Shown here piece by piece: positions 8,660 to 19,096 of a DNA stretch of 64,000 nucleotides. Below the pieces are notes generated by a model. The model was not told the DNA's origin, made no database searches, and saw only the letters and a program-made list of their open reading frames with translations. How positions within the stretch are numbered: position 1 is the first letter of the stretch; the number at the start of each line of letters is the position of its first letter. The DNA is taken from the NCBI RefSeq assembly GCF_009762325.1, contig NZ_CP034348.1, positions 750,501 to 814,500 of the forward strand, written 5' to 3'. The stretch comes from Roseovarius faecimaris (lineage in GTDB: Bacteria; Pseudomonadota; Alphaproteobacteria; Rhodobacterales; Rhodobacteraceae). The position numbers and the translations under genes were made by a program.

Positions 8660-9586
8660 TCATGCCGCCAGGCGCGGTGCGGGTCTGCGCGCCATCAGCC
8701 CGGCAAGGGCCATGCCCGACAGGATGTGCCACATTCCCCAGAAGGCGGCCACGACCGCCATGCCGCCCAGACCATCGAAAAACCCGAAGATCAGGATCAG
8801 GCCAAGCCCTGAATTCTGAATGCCGGTTTCGATGGTGATGGCCCGGCGGTCAAAGGCAGAGAGCCCCGCAAGGGTCGCCGCTGAATAGCCACCTGCAAGC
8901 GAGAGGCCGTTATGCACGAAAACCAGAGCCGCCACGGCGGTGGCATACTGCAAAAAGAGCGACCAGTTGGCGGCAAGCGCCAGCACCACGAAAGCAATGA
9001 AGATTGCCATCGAAAGATATTGCAGCGGACGACGCAGGCGTGCGGTGATGTCGGGCCGGGTCGCGTTGAGCGCCATACCGAGACAGAGCGGCAGCACCAG
9101 CATCAGCCCTACCGTTACGGCCACCGACATCGGATCGATCGCCGTGTCCCGCAGGATCTGCCGGGTGGGTGCATAGAGACTGCCCCAGAAGGCGATATTG
9201 GCCGGTGTCAGGAAGATCGCCGCGACGGTCGAAAACGCGGTGAGCGAAACCGAAAGCGCAGCATTGCCGCCGGCGCGATGGGTGATGAAGTTGGAGATAT
9301 TCCCACCCGGACAAGCCGCCACGAGAATGAGGCCCAGGGCGATAGAGGGTTGCGGGCGGGTCAGCAGCACAAGGCAGAAGGTGAGGGCGGGCAAAAGCAC
9401 GAACTGAGAAAAGAGCCCCACAAGTACCGGTTTGGGCGACTGGACGAGGCGCTTGAAATCGCTTGGTTTCAGTTCCAGCGCAATCGAGAACATCACCACC
9501 GCCAGCACCATGTTGAGCACCGTCAGGCTGGTTGGTGAGAAATTCAGGATGACGGCATCAATCTCCGCCGCCGTTGCACTGCTCAT
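8660..9586 (-). CDS. Bile acid:sodium symporter (BASS/SBF) family transporter
   Basis: 308 residues with nine or ten predicted membrane segments. Family signatures are visible: an N-terminal TVLNMVLAVVMFSIALEL segment, the ACPGGNISNFIT motif around residues 90-101 and a second half with TIETGIQNSGLGL, which together form the two crossed helices of the sodium/substrate site in ASBT-like folds. Bacterial BASS proteins move organic anions, often pantoate or 2-keto acids, with sodium; the substrate here is not readable. It is divergent from the acyltransferase gene (95 bp gap) and ends about 190 bp from cusF, a gap in which I see nothing distinctive. It is probably unrelated to copper. Confidence 0.85.
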   Translation of the reverse strand: MSSATAAEIDAVILNFSPTSLTVLNMVLAVVMFSIALELKPSDFKRLVQSPKPVLVGLFSQFVLLPALTFCLVLLTRPQPSIALGLILVAACPGGNISNFITHRAGGNAALSVSLTAFSTVAAIFLTPANIAFWGSLYAPTRQILRDTAIDPMSVAVTVGLMLVLPLCLGMALNATRPDITARLRRPLQYLSMAIFIAFVVLALAANWSLFLQYATAVAALVFVHNGLSLAGGYSAATLAGLSAFDRRAITIETGIQNSGLGLILIFGFFDGLGGMAVVAAFWGMWHILSGMALAGLMARRPAPRLAA

Positions 9587-9681
9587 CGGTCCCCCTGTTC
9601 CGCCCCGGCCTCCGCCTCAGCGCCGACTTTGGCGCAGCTTCTGCCGCAAGTCCATGAAAACCCGAGGGCCGCAATGACCTG

Positions 9682-10623
9682 GTGCAGACCGTGGGGAGCC
9701 GTGCTAGCGTGACGCCAGAGGCAGGTAAAGGCGCTGGGCTGAGAGTGGGCAGGCAGGCAAAAGACGACCCGTTGGACGAGCTGTTGCGCGCGCGGCTGCG
9801 TATCCCTGAAGGCTCGGATATTCGGCTGAAGCTGTTGCGCTGGACGATGCAGGCGGTGGATGCGCTGAACAGGGGGCTGACCGGGCAGGCGTTCTTTGCG
9901 TTGCGCGAAACACGCGACATCCTGCTGGAGCTCGATGGGCGCACCGGGCCGGATCTGATCGAGGCGCTTCTGCGGATGAATGGCGGCACGACAATCACGG
10001 CGCATGGGTTGGAGCACATCCCGGGCAGGGGGGCTGTGGTGATCGGATCGACCCATCCGATCGGCACGTTCGACTTTATCGCCCATGCCGGCGCGTTGCT
10101 GGATCACCGGCCTGACCTGAAGGTGGTTGCCGGACGTGAGACCGAGCGTTTCCTCGGTCCGGAGCGGATCATTGCCGTGGATTTCAACCGCCAGGAAAAG
10201 GTCATGACCGCGCGGCAGACCATCGACGGGATGCAGGCACATCTGGAAACGGGCGGGGCGCTTCTGGTTTTTGGTTCGGGCAAGGTGCCGCGGATGGATC
10301 GCGGGCTTCTGGTGGAGCCGCCCTGGCGGACAGGCGTGACCCGCGTCTCGGCCGCCTGCAATGCGCCCATTGTTCCGGCCTCGGCGGATATGCGAAATTC
10401 GCGACACTATTATCGGACAAGGCGCCTGATGGGGCTGTTGAGCGGCGGCAATGACGAGTTTGGCCGCAAGGTCGCCTCTTTGCGCTATGTGTCCGAGCTG
10501 ATCGCCAAACTGGGAGGCTCCTACGCGGTGCATTACGGCCCGGCGCAGCCGCCCGGCACTGCACCGGAACGGCTCAAGGAGCTGTCCGAAGGATTGGTGC
10601 CGGGGCTTTACCGACCGGGCTGA
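9682..10623 (+). CDS. PlsC-like glycerol/phospholipid acyltransferase
   Basis: 313 residues from a GTG at 9682. The start is uncertain: there is no good ribosome site, and GTGs at 9691 and 9709 are alternatives. The core contains an acyltransferase-like motif, GSTHPIGTFDF (His to Asp spaced as in the HPxGxxD subgroup), about residues 122-132, followed by FGSGKVPRMDRG and WRTGVTRVS, which resemble the phosphate-binding and third blocks of PlsC-type enzymes. The likely role is transfer of an acyl chain in membrane lipid or ornithine-lipid synthesis, at the membrane. There is no lipid-synthesis operon context. Family level is reasonable; exact substrate unknown. Confidence 0.68.
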   Translation: MQTVGSRASVTPEAGKGAGLRVGRQAKDDPLDELLRARLRIPEGSDIRLKLLRWTMQAVDALNRGLTGQAFFALRETRDILLELDGRTGPDLIEALLRMNGGTTITAHGLEHIPGRGAVVIGSTHPIGTFDFIAHAGALLDHRPDLKVVAGRETERFLGPERIIAVDFNRQEKVMTARQTIDGMQAHLETGGALLVFGSGKVPRMDRGLLVEPPWRTGVTRVSAACNAPIVPASADMRNSRHYYRTRRLMGLLSGGNDEFGRKVASLRYVSELIAKLGGSYAVHYGPAQPPGTAPERLKELSEGLVPGLYRPG

Positions 10624-10629
10624 GGCGGC

Positions 10630-11871
10630 TCAGGGCTTGAGCTGTGCTTTCATCCGGGCCTCGGGAAAACAGGTGGCTTGCTGGCCAGTGGCCTCCTGCC
10701 AGCGCCCGATGGAACGGCGGGTCTTGTAACCGGGCAGGCCGTCCACCCCACCCACGTCATGCCCCATGCGCACCAGAGCCTGCTGCATCCGCGCCACGTC
10801 AGAGCGCAAGAGCCCGCCCACCTTGCCCCACCCGGCGGAAAAGGAGGGAGAGCCGAACTGAATCCGATCCCCCACATGGCCCACAAAAAGCGCATAGAGG
10901 TCGGACGTGTTATACTCTTTCAGCACATAGAAATTGGGCGTGACGATAAAGGCCGGTCCGTTGCGGCCCGCGGGCATCATCAGGTACCCCTCGCCGCGCA
11001 GCTCATGATCGGGAAAGGGTTTGCCGGAAACCCGGGTGATCCCCATCCTGGTCCAGTCGCGGATCTTGCGGCCCTGGTCCGGCCCTTCCAGAGAGCAAGA
11101 GACCGAGGCGGGCACCGTCACTTCAAATCCCCAGTCGCGTCCACTCACCCAGCCATGCCGGGCCAGGTAATTGCCAATGGAGGCGATCGTATCGGCCTCA
11201 GATCGCCAGATATCGGCACGGCGGTCGCCGTCGCCATCGGTGGCATATTCGAGGAATGACGACGGCATGAATTGCGGCTGCCCCAGCGCCCCGGCCCAGC
11301 TGCTTTTCATCGCGCGGCCGGGGGCGTGCCCTGACTGAGCGATTTGCAGGGCGGCGATCAACTCATCGGTGAAATAGGCCGCGCGGGTGCTCATGAACCC
11401 CTTTGTGCCGAGAACCTCGAAAACATCATGCGGGATATCGACGCGGCCATACCCGCTCTCGCGGCCCCAGATGGCGAGGATGATCCGCCCCGGCACGCCG
11501 GTTTTGCGTTCGGTATCCGCCAGCGCTTTGGCGTGGCGCTTGGCCATCTGGCGGCCCGTGCTTGTGGCCCCGTTGACCGAACCTGCGTTGAAGTACTTGC
11601 CCGGGCTTCCGAACTCGGCCTGAAGCTGCTTTCGGTTTGCCTTGGGTTGCGTTCCCGGTGGCACCAGATCGGGCAGTTTCCAGTTGAGCGTCACGCCGTT
11701 GAAGGCCGCATCGAATGTGGCGCGCTTCACCCCCTTGGCACGGGCGCGTGGCCAGATGGTCTGTTCCAGCCAGGTCTGGAACTGCCGTTCAACCGAAGCC
11801 TTGTTTTGCGCTTCGGCAGGCAGGGTGATGCACAGCATCAAACACGCGACCAGAAAGAGTAAACTACGCAT
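10630..11871 (-). CDS. Lytic murein transglycosylase, MltB family, with PG-binding domain
   Basis: 413 residues from the ATG at 11869-11871. A longer frame exists but this start puts the signal peptide (MRSLLFLVACLMLC...AEA) at the N terminus. The catalytic domain spans about residues 25-330, with the catalytic Glu at E138 in GRESGYG and the MltB-type GALGQPQFMPSSF block. A C-terminal peptidoglycan-binding domain follows at about 345-410 (MQQALVRMGHDVGGVDG). There is no lipobox, so it is probably soluble in the periplasm rather than a lipoprotein like E. coli MltB. It cleaves glycan strands to 1,6-anhydromuropeptides. It is convergent with the acyltransferase gene (6 bp apart). Confidence 0.92.
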   Translation of the reverse strand: MRSLLFLVACLMLCITLPAEAQNKASVERQFQTWLEQTIWPRARAKGVKRATFDAAFNGVTLNWKLPDLVPPGTQPKANRKQLQAEFGSPGKYFNAGSVNGATSTGRQMAKRHAKALADTERKTGVPGRIILAIWGRESGYGRVDIPHDVFEVLGTKGFMSTRAAYFTDELIAALQIAQSGHAPGRAMKSSWAGALGQPQFMPSSFLEYATDGDGDRRADIWRSEADTIASIGNYLARHGWVSGRDWGFEVTVPASVSCSLEGPDQGRKIRDWTRMGITRVSGKPFPDHELRGEGYLMMPAGRNGPAFIVTPNFYVLKEYNTSDLYALFVGHVGDRIQFGSPSFSAGWGKVGGLLRSDVARMQQALVRMGHDVGGVDGLPGYKTRRSIGRWQEATGQQATCFPEARMKAQLKP

Positions 11872-12010
11872 ATGTAATGAACCTAAGCCAAGGACGCATC
11901 CTGACATATGATCCGCTCTGGTCACAGAGGTCAACAATGCGCAGAGGCAGGCTTGATCGGCAGAGGTCGGGGGGCTATCGCAGGATCAGAGGCAAGGCAG
12001 CGGGGCGGGC

Positions 12011-13024
12011 ATGACAAAGGTTTTCATCACTGGCAGCGCAGGGTTCATCGGCTTTCACCTGGCGCAGCTCTTGTTGCGCGAGGGGATGCAGGTCTGTGGC
12101 GTGGACGGGATGACCGACTATTATGACGTCACGCTGAAAAAGAAACGCCACCAGATGCTGTTGCAGCATGACGGTTTTGCGGCGCATGAAGTGATGCTGG
12201 AGGACGCAGAACGGCTCGATGCGATTGCCGATGCATTCCAGCCCGACATCATCGTGCATCTCGCGGCGCAGGCCGGGGTGCGGTACAGCCTGGAAAATCC
12301 GCGCGCCTATATCGAGGCCAATGTCGTGGGCACGTTCAACGTGATGGAGATTGCCCGGCGGTATGCGGTGAAGCACCTTCTGATGGCCTCCACCTCATCG
12401 GTTTACGGCGCCAATACCCAGATGCCCTATGCCGAGACCCACAAGGCCGACAGCCCGATGACCATCTACGCCGCGACAAAGAAGGCGACCGAGGCGATGG
12501 GCCATTCCTATGCCCATCTGTGGAACCTGCCGACAACCATGTTCCGGTTCTTCACCGTCTACGGTCCCTGGGGTCGGCCGGATATGGCGCTGTTCAAGTT
12601 TGTTGACGCGATGCTCGATGGGCGCGAGGTGGATATCTATAACAACGGCGAGATGTACCGCGACTTCACTTACATCGACGATCTTGTGCGCGGCATCCGC
12701 CTGTTGATGGACGCGGTCCCGGTGCGGCCTGATAGCGAAGAGGACATCGCCGAGGGGGATAGCCTGAGCCATGTTGCCCCTTACCGCGTCGTCAATATCG
12801 GCAATTCGGACACGGTGAAGCTGATTGATTTCGTCGATGCGATCGAGGCGGAGCTGGGCGTCGAGGCGCGGCGCAACTACATGCCGATGCAAAAGGGCGA
12901 TGTGCCTGCGACCTGGGCGGATGCGAGCCTTTTGCAGTCGCTCACCGGCTACCGGCCACAAACCGATGTGCGGGACGGGATCGCGCAATTCGTGGCCTGG
13001 TTCCGGGACTATTATCAGAAGTGA
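12011..13024 (+). CDS. NAD-dependent sugar epimerase, UDP-glucuronate 4-epimerase type
   Basis: 337 residues, typical for the extended SDR epimerases. The NAD-binding GSAGFIG motif is at residues 8-14, the catalytic Y153-xxx-K157 is in YAATK, and the preceding Ser stretch is STSSVYG. Blocks such as RFFTVYGPWGRPDMALFKF and YRDFTYIDDLVRGI are characteristic of CapI/LspL-type UDP-glucuronate 4-epimerases that make UDP-galacturonate for surface polysaccharide. It stands alone with no glycosyltransferases around it. Its last ten bases overlap the end of a small gene on the other strand. Confidence 0.88.
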   Translation: MTKVFITGSAGFIGFHLAQLLLREGMQVCGVDGMTDYYDVTLKKKRHQMLLQHDGFAAHEVMLEDAERLDAIADAFQPDIIVHLAAQAGVRYSLENPRAYIEANVVGTFNVMEIARRYAVKHLLMASTSSVYGANTQMPYAETHKADSPMTIYAATKKATEAMGHSYAHLWNLPTTMFRFFTVYGPWGRPDMALFKFVDAMLDGREVDIYNNGEMYRDFTYIDDLVRGIRLLMDAVPVRPDSEEDIAEGDSLSHVAPYRVVNIGNSDTVKLIDFVDAIEAELGVEARRNYMPMQKGDVPATWADASLLQSLTGYRPQTDVRDGIAQFVAWFRDYYQK

Positions 13025-13257
13025 CGTCCGGCAAAGGATGTTTCAGGGTCCTGCCTGGGGGTTGCCGGGCAATGATCCGCACCGGTCAGGCCGATGTCTT
13101 CCAACAGATGCGGTGATGTCTCGGCTAGCCGGCTCAGATGGTTTTGAAAATGGCGTTCCTCTTCTGTCAGAGGTTTAGTTTTCCTGATCAGTGAGCGCAG
13201 GGCGTCCATCCAGCGGATGCCAGGGCTGTTGTCGGAAAGGGCGGGTGATAATAGCAT
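13015..13257 (-). CDS. Small DUF1127-like protein
   Basis: 80 residues. The central part, LAETSPHLLEDIGLTG (about residues 43-58), matches the DUF1127/YjiS-like pattern in which a leucine-rich stretch precedes LLxDIGLTR. An AAAGG ribosome site sits seven bases before the ATG. DUF1127 proteins are small alphaproteobacterial proteins, some linked to RNA or phosphate metabolism and stress. The tail after the domain (TPRQDPETSFAGRHF) reads through the last ten bases of the epimerase gene on the opposite strand. It is divergent from the LysR gene (117 bp). Support comes from the motif and ribosome site only. Confidence 0.6.
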   Translation of the reverse strand: MLLSPALSDNSPGIRWMDALRSLIRKTKPLTEEERHFQNHLSRLAETSPHLLEDIGLTGADHCPATPRQDPETSFAGRHF

Positions 13258-13374
13258 TCTTCAACCTTTCAGCTTGTATGGCTTCTGTTGGGATATGAAT
13301 AATGCTGTGCCTGCATTGCGCGCAAACCAAGTTATCTGCTATCAAGGGGTAAATAAACTGATCCTTTTGCCTTC

Positions 13375-14313
13375 ATGCCCAAGCTACCACCTCTCAATGC
13401 ATTGCGCGCCTTCGAAGCGGCGGCGCGTCACAACGGGTTCGTCGGGGCCTCGGAAGAGCTGAACGTGACACGCGGGGCAATCAGCCGCCATGTCAAACTG
13501 CTGGAGGAGCATCTGGGCACGGCGCTGTTTCGGCGGCACGCGAAAGGCGTGGAACTGACCGGAGCAGGGCGGCAGTTCCTCCCGGTGTTGACCGACGCCT
13601 TCGACACGATCACCCGCGAGGCCGCGCGCCTGAAATCGGATACGCAAAGCCTGCGCGTGCTCTGCCCGCCGGCAACCTCGATCCGGTGGCTTATTCCCAA
13701 TCTCGACGATTTCCGACGCCGTCACCCTGAGATCGACCTGCGCCTGACCACGGATTTCTTCCGCTCGTCGCAATTCGAAACAGGCGAGTTCGACATCAGT
13801 TTTTCCGTCGAACACTGGCCGCGACAGCGCGAGGGGTTGACTGTTGTGCCGCTCTTTCCGGTCATGCTCACCCCAGCTTGTGCGCCGCGTTTGGCTGAAG
13901 GAGAAGTGCCCCTCAGAACGCCGCAGGATTTGACGCGGCACACGCTTTTGCACGAAACGCCTTGGCGGCACGATTGGGAGGCCTGGCTTTCGGCCTTCCC
14001 GGTGCCGGGTCTCAGCAAGGCATCTGGTGACGATTTTCCCAATCTCGACATGGCGGTGAAAGCGGCCCTGATGGGCGCGGGCGTGGTGATGAGCGATCTT
14101 GTACTGTGCCGCGAGGAGTTGCAGGCCGGTTTGCTGATACGCCCATTTCCGGATCTGGCATGCCCCTCTCCGCTGGGGGATACCTGTCTGCTGGTGCATG
14201 ACACTCTGCTTGATACGCCCAAAGTGGCGGCGTTCGTGGAATGGGCGCGCGAAACAGGCAGGCGCTCGGCGATCGCCTCAGGGCTTGGAGGTGGGGCCGA
14301 GAAAGCGCGTTAG
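13375..14313 (+). CDS. LysR-family regulator, GcvA-like
   Basis: 312 residues. The winged helix-turn-helix covers residues 1-65. The [16 protein letters not shown] start and [20 protein letters not shown] helix are typical of the GcvA/AmpR subgroup of LysR proteins. The effector-binding domain begins near residue 90 ([18 protein letters not shown]). The target is unknown: its neighbours are the convergent apt gene and, divergently, the DUF1127-like gene. Its stop codon overlaps the apt stop by four bases (TTAG at 14310-14313). Confidence 0.9.
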   Translation: MPKLPPLNALRAFEAAARHNGFVGASEELNVTRGAISRHVKLLEEHLGTALFRRHAKGVELTGAGRQFLPVLTDAFDTITREAARLKSDTQSLRVLCPPATSIRWLIPNLDDFRRRHPEIDLRLTTDFFRSSQFETGEFDISFSVEHWPRQREGLTVVPLFPVMLTPACAPRLAEGEVPLRTPQDLTRHTLLHETPWRHDWEAWLSAFPVPGLSKASGDDFPNLDMAVKAALMGAGVVMSDLVLCREELQAGLLIRPFPDLACPSPLGDTCLLVHDTLLDTPKVAAFVEWARETGRRSAIASGLGGGAEKAR

Positions 14314-14849
14314 AGCCCTTCGAACTCACACAAGGTGTGCACATCCATCCCCATGGCCTCGATCCGTTTGCGCCCGCCAAGCTCGGGCAGGTCCACAACG
14401 AAGGCACAGCCGATGATCCGGCCGCCCAGCCGCTCGATCAGCTTGATCCCGGCCTCTGCGGTGCCACCGGTGGCCAGAAGGTCATCGACAAGCAGGATGT
14501 TCTCGCCCGCGCTGATCGCGTCGTCATGCAGTTCGACGACGGCCTCGCCATATTCCAGCGTGTATTCCTCGGAAATCACCGCACCGGGCAGCTTGCCTTT
14601 CTTGCGGATCGGCACAAACCCGACGCTGAGCTGGTGTGCGATGGCCCCGCCCAGGATGAAGCCGCGCGCCTCAAGGCCCACCACCTTGTCGATCCGCTCG
14701 CCCACATAGGGGTGCAGAAGCTGGTCGATCGCCAGCCGGAAACCGCGCGGGTCGGCAAAGAGCGTGGTCACATCGCGAAACAGGATACCCTCATGCGGGA
14801 AGTCGACGATGGTGCGGATATAGTCCTTCACGGTCTTGCTGCTTGGCAT
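14310..14849 (-). CDS. apt: Adenine phosphoribosyltransferase
   Basis: 179 residues, full length. The enzyme joins adenine to PRPP to make AMP. The PRPP-binding loop is clear at residues 118-134 ([17 protein letters not shown]), and the N-terminal [12 protein letters not shown] and [11 protein letters not shown] blocks are diagnostic of Apt. It is the last gene of a leftward group mtnP-lysE-apt (58 bp after the LysE-type gene). Since MtnP releases free adenine from methylthioadenosine, Apt would recycle that adenine, and co-transcription makes metabolic sense. Confidence 0.96.
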   Translation of the reverse strand: MPSSKTVKDYIRTIVDFPHEGILFRDVTTLFADPRGFRLAIDQLLHPYVGERIDKVVGLEARGFILGGAIAHQLSVGFVPIRKKGKLPGAVISEEYTLEYGEAVVELHDDAISAGENILLVDDLLATGGTAEAGIKLIERLGGRIIGCAFVVDLPELGGRKRIEAMGMDVHTLCEFEGL

Positions 14850-14907
14850 GCTGGCCCCCTTGCGCTGACATGACAGCTTTGGCGGATGCGCGGGCGTGGA
14901 TCAAGCC

Positions 14908-15534
14908 TCAGGCGCTGCGACGAAGCGTAGCCGTGAGCACGCCCATGGCGACAAGCGCCGCACCACCCGCGCGGGTGAGCCAGGTGATCACGCCCGGGCG
15001 GCGGATGGTCTGGCGCAGCCGGTCGGCGGCCAGCGCATAGGCCAGCGCGTTGATCGCGGCGAGCCCCACGAATGTCGCGGTCAGGATGGCGAATTGCGGC
15101 AGGAGCGGCGCATCGAGACGCACGAATTGCGGCACGAAGGCGATGAAGAACGCAATGGATTTGGGGTTGAGCGCCGTCACGGTGGCGGCGTGGAAAAAGA
15201 CATGGCGTGCATTGGCGTCGGGCGTCGCCTGTGCCTCCAGCCCAGAGGCGGCGGGGGCTCGCAGCAGTTTGATCCCGAGCCAGATAAGATACACCGCCCC
15301 GATCCATTTCAGCGCGGTAAAGAGCATGGCCGAGGTCAGCACCAGCGCGCCCAGACCCGCAAGCGAGGCGCTCATGGCGATAAGGTCTCCCAGCGCCACG
15401 CCGGTGGCCGAGGCCACGGCGACGCGTTTGCCCTGGCTCAGGGCGTAACTCAGCACAAGCAGGACCGTCGGGCCAGGGATGAGCAGCAAGGCGGTGGAGG
15501 CGGCGACGAAGGCAAGCCAGAGGTCGAAGGGCAT
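14908..15534 (-). CDS. LysE/RhtB-family amino-acid exporter
   Basis: 208 residues from ATG 15532-15534; the open frame extends 77 residues further but that part is not LysE-like. There are six predicted membrane segments. The signature LLLIPGPTVLLVLSYALSQG near the N terminus and GVALGDLIAMSASLAGLG are typical of LysE/RhtB exporters that pump amino acids or their analogues out by proton antiport. It lies between mtnP (46 bp) and apt (58 bp) on the same strand. The substrate is unknown; given the neighbours, a methionine- or homoserine-related compound is possible, but that is inference. Confidence 0.88.
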   Translation of the reverse strand: MPFDLWLAFVAASTALLLIPGPTVLLVLSYALSQGKRVAVASATGVALGDLIAMSASLAGLGALVLTSAMLFTALKWIGAVYLIWLGIKLLRAPAASGLEAQATPDANARHVFFHAATVTALNPKSIAFFIAFVPQFVRLDAPLLPQFAILTATFVGLAAINALAYALAADRLRQTIRRPGVITWLTRAGGAALVAMGVLTATLRRSA

Positions 15535-15580
15535 GGGCGGTCTTTCAATCTGTTGCGTGGAGTTTGTGATCCACCACTTG

Positions 15581-16462
<882 letters not shown>

Positions 16463-16621
16463 ATTCGCCTCCGCCGTTCCATTCGCCTCACGTTACGGGG
16501 CAGGGACGGAAATGGGAATGCCCCAGCGGCATCTCGCCACGGTGATTGCCTTCGCTGCGTTGCGGCGTTACACGGGCGCTTCACAGGCGCGAGCGGAACA
16601 CTTCACCAAAGAGAGACTAAG

Positions 16622-18259
16622 ATGAAAACGGCATTGATGGGCCGGTTTGCCAAGCGGATTGGCATGTCGGATCTGGGATTGTCCCACGAGGGCGACATGG
16701 GACCGGCCCGGTTCCGGATTGAGATTTTGGCGGGATTGACAGTTGCGCTGGCCCTTGTCCCCGAGGCAGTGGCCTTCGCTTTCGTGGCCGGGGTGAACCC
16801 TCTAGTCGGGCTGTACGCGGCTTTCATCGTGGGGCTGGTGACCGCTGTAATTGGCGGGCGGCCGGGGATGATCTCGGGAGCCACGGGGGCGCTGGCGGTG
16901 GTGATGGTCAGTCTCGTGGCGCAACATGGGGTCGAGTATCTCTTTGCCACCGTGGTGCTGATGGGGATCTTCCAACTGCTGGCCGGGGTCATGCATTGGG
17001 GCAAATTCATCCGGCTCGTGCCGCATCCGGTGATGCTGGGCTTTGTCAACGGGCTGGCGATCGTGATTTTCATGGCGCAGCTCGGGCAGTTCAAAGTGCC
17101 GGGAAGCATGGTGAACACCGGGCATGGGATGAGCGGGGGCGAATGGCTGCCCATGTCGGAGCTGACGCTGATGCTAGGTTTGGTCGGACTGACCATGGCT
17201 GTCATCTGGATGATGCCGCGCCTCACCAAAGCCATACCGGCGCCGCTGGCCGGGATTGCCGTGGTCGCCGGTCTGGTGATCGCGCTTGGCCTTGATGTGC
17301 CGCGTGTGGGCGACCTGGCATCGATCAAGGGTGGATTGCCTGCGTTTCATATCCCCACAGTGCCGCTGACCCTAGAGACGCTCCAGATCATCCTTCCCTA
17401 TGCGGTGATCCTCGCGGCTATCGGTCTGATCGAAAGCCTTCTGACGCTCAACCTTGTTGGTGATATCACCGGCAAGCGTGGCGGGGCGAGCCAGGAATGC
17501 ATCGCCCAGGGCTCGGCCAACGTGATCACCGGGTTTTTCGGTGGGATGGGCGGCTGTGCGATGATCGGCCAATCGATGATCAACGTGAAATCCGGCGCGC
17601 GCACTCGGATTGCAGGGATCGCAGCGGCGTTGTTTCTGCTGTCGTTCATCCTGTTCGCGGCCCCTCTGATCGAACAGATACCGCTCGCGTCGCTGGTCGG
17701 GGTGATGTTCATGGTGGTGATCGGGACGTTTGCGTGGAATTCGCTGACCATTCTGCGCAAGGTGCCTCTGACCGATGCGCTGGTGATCGTTCTCGTCACG
17801 GTGGTCACGGTGCAGTATGACCTTGCGATTGCGGTGGTCGTGGGGGTGATTGTCTCGGCGCTCGCATATGCCTGGAACAACGCGAAACGCATTCACGCGA
17901 TCGAGCGGCCATCGGTGACCGAAGCGGGGGCCAAGGTCTATGAAATTCAGGGGCCGCTGTTTTTCGGCTCTGCCGAGGGGTTTGCCGAGCTGTTTCATGT
18001 GGATGATGACCCCGACACGGTGATCGTGGATTTTGCTGAAAGCCGTGTCGTGGATCAGTCCGCCTTGCAGGCCATCGAGCGGATGGCTGGCAAGTACGAG
18101 GACGCAGGCAAGCGGCTGATGCTGCGGCACCTCAGCCGGGATTGTCACCGCCTTCTGTCAAAAGCGGGGCACCTGATGGTCGATAGTGACGACGACCCGG
18201 ATTACGAGATCGCGGTGGATTACGACGTGAAGACGGGGATCCTTGGCGCAGGTCACTGA
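16622..18259 (+). CDS. SulP-family anion transporter with STAS domain
   Basis: 545 residues from ATG 16622, preceded by AAGAGAGAC; a much longer upstream frame overlaps mtnP antisense and is rejected. The N-terminal 400 residues form the SulP membrane domain, with the signature ALVPEAVAFAFVAGVNPLVG and the family motif GGMGGCAMIGQSMINVKSG. A STAS domain covers roughly 430-530 (VIVDFAESRVVDQSALQAIE). SulP proteins carry sulfate, bicarbonate, molybdate or organic anions across the inner membrane. The substrate cannot be told, and no carbonic anhydrase or sulfur-assimilation gene is adjacent. Confidence 0.92.
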   Translation: MKTALMGRFAKRIGMSDLGLSHEGDMGPARFRIEILAGLTVALALVPEAVAFAFVAGVNPLVGLYAAFIVGLVTAVIGGRPGMISGATGALAVVMVSLVAQHGVEYLFATVVLMGIFQLLAGVMHWGKFIRLVPHPVMLGFVNGLAIVIFMAQLGQFKVPGSMVNTGHGMSGGEWLPMSELTLMLGLVGLTMAVIWMMPRLTKAIPAPLAGIAVVAGLVIALGLDVPRVGDLASIKGGLPAFHIPTVPLTLETLQIILPYAVILAAIGLIESLLTLNLVGDITGKRGGASQECIAQGSANVITGFFGGMGGCAMIGQSMINVKSGARTRIAGIAAALFLLSFILFAAPLIEQIPLASLVGVMFMVVIGTFAWNSLTILRKVPLTDALVIVLVTVVTVQYDLAIAVVVGVIVSALAYAWNNAKRIHAIERPSVTEAGAKVYEIQGPLFFGSAEGFAELFHVDDDPDTVIVDFAESRVVDQSALQAIERMAGKYEDAGKRLMLRHLSRDCHRLLSKAGHLMVDSDDDPDYEIAVDYDVKTGILGAGH

Positions 18260-18332
18260 GCCGGGCTGCCCCGCCCTCTGCGGTGCTGCGCCTGAGTGAG
18301 CCTCAAACGCAATACCGTCATGCGGTGAGGGG

Positions 18333-18983
18333 TCAGGGCGCGAAGCGGCTCAGAGCGTCAACGTCGCCTTGTGCAATCGACGGAAGGGCCTGCTCGATCC
18401 GCTCGACAGGCCAATTCCACCAGGCAAGTTCAAGCAGTCTGGCAACGTCTTCTTCAGGGAACCGCATCCGTACAACGCGGCCCGGGTTGCCGATCACCAC
18501 GGCGTAATCGGGCACCGTTCCGCGCACCACCGCTCCGGCTCCGATGATCGCACCCGAGCCGATCCGGGCCCCCGGCATCACCTGCGCGCCGTAACCCAGC
18601 CAGACATCGTGGCCCACGATCGTATCGCGCGTGTCGGGCTGGTAGCCAAGCATCGTGTCAGGGTCGAAGACCGGAAAGGGATAGGTCGAAACCCCGGTCA
18701 TGTCGTGATTGGCGGCGGCGGAAATGAAACGTACCCCGTGGGCGATCTGACAGAACTTGCCGATCACCAGCAGTTCCTGTGCGAAATCGAAGAGGTAGGG
18801 CGCCAGACGCGCGATCCAGCCATCGGGCGAGGGGGGATCGAAATCGGATGCATATGTAAAGGCGCCCACCTGGACACGCGGATGGGTGTTGACGTTGTTC
18901 AGAAATACCGTTCCGGCATGTTCGGAGCCATCGGGCAGTGTAATGGGGTGGATGCGCGCGGCATCGGGAAGTTGTGCGGGCAT
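18333..18983 (-). CDS. CatB-like xenobiotic/streptogramin-type O-acetyltransferase
   Basis: 216 residues. Hexapeptide-repeat left-handed beta-helix blocks are visible (IVGHDVWLGYGAQVMPGARIGSG, IIGAGAVV), with the CatB-type active-site region SAAANHDMTGVSTYPF containing the catalytic His, and the family's closing VIGNPGRVVRMRF. Members acetylate chloramphenicol, streptogramins or cell-surface sugars using acetyl-CoA; chromosomal copies in environmental bacteria seldom have a known substrate. It is convergent with the SulP gene and stands alone. I infer a sugar or small-molecule acetyltransferase and do not claim drug resistance. Confidence 0.87.
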   Translation of the reverse strand: MPAQLPDAARIHPITLPDGSEHAGTVFLNNVNTHPRVQVGAFTYASDFDPPSPDGWIARLAPYLFDFAQELLVIGKFCQIAHGVRFISAAANHDMTGVSTYPFPVFDPDTMLGYQPDTRDTIVGHDVWLGYGAQVMPGARIGSGAIIGAGAVVRGTVPDYAVVIGNPGRVVRMRFPEEDVARLLELAWWNWPVERIEQALPSIAQGDVDALSRFAP

Positions 18984-19096
18984 GGTGCCTCCTTTGACGT
19001 GACGGTTGTACCGGGGTGGTCAAAGGGGTTAGTTCATGTCGCTCTCCATCACTGACCCTGCCTGCCTAGCACAGGCGGCGCCAATTCGAAAGGGGG

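Noticed and set aside
18333..18983. Chloramphenicol or streptogramin resistance gene
   Set aside because: The fold is CatB-like, but environmental members mostly act on other substrates; no drug role is supported.
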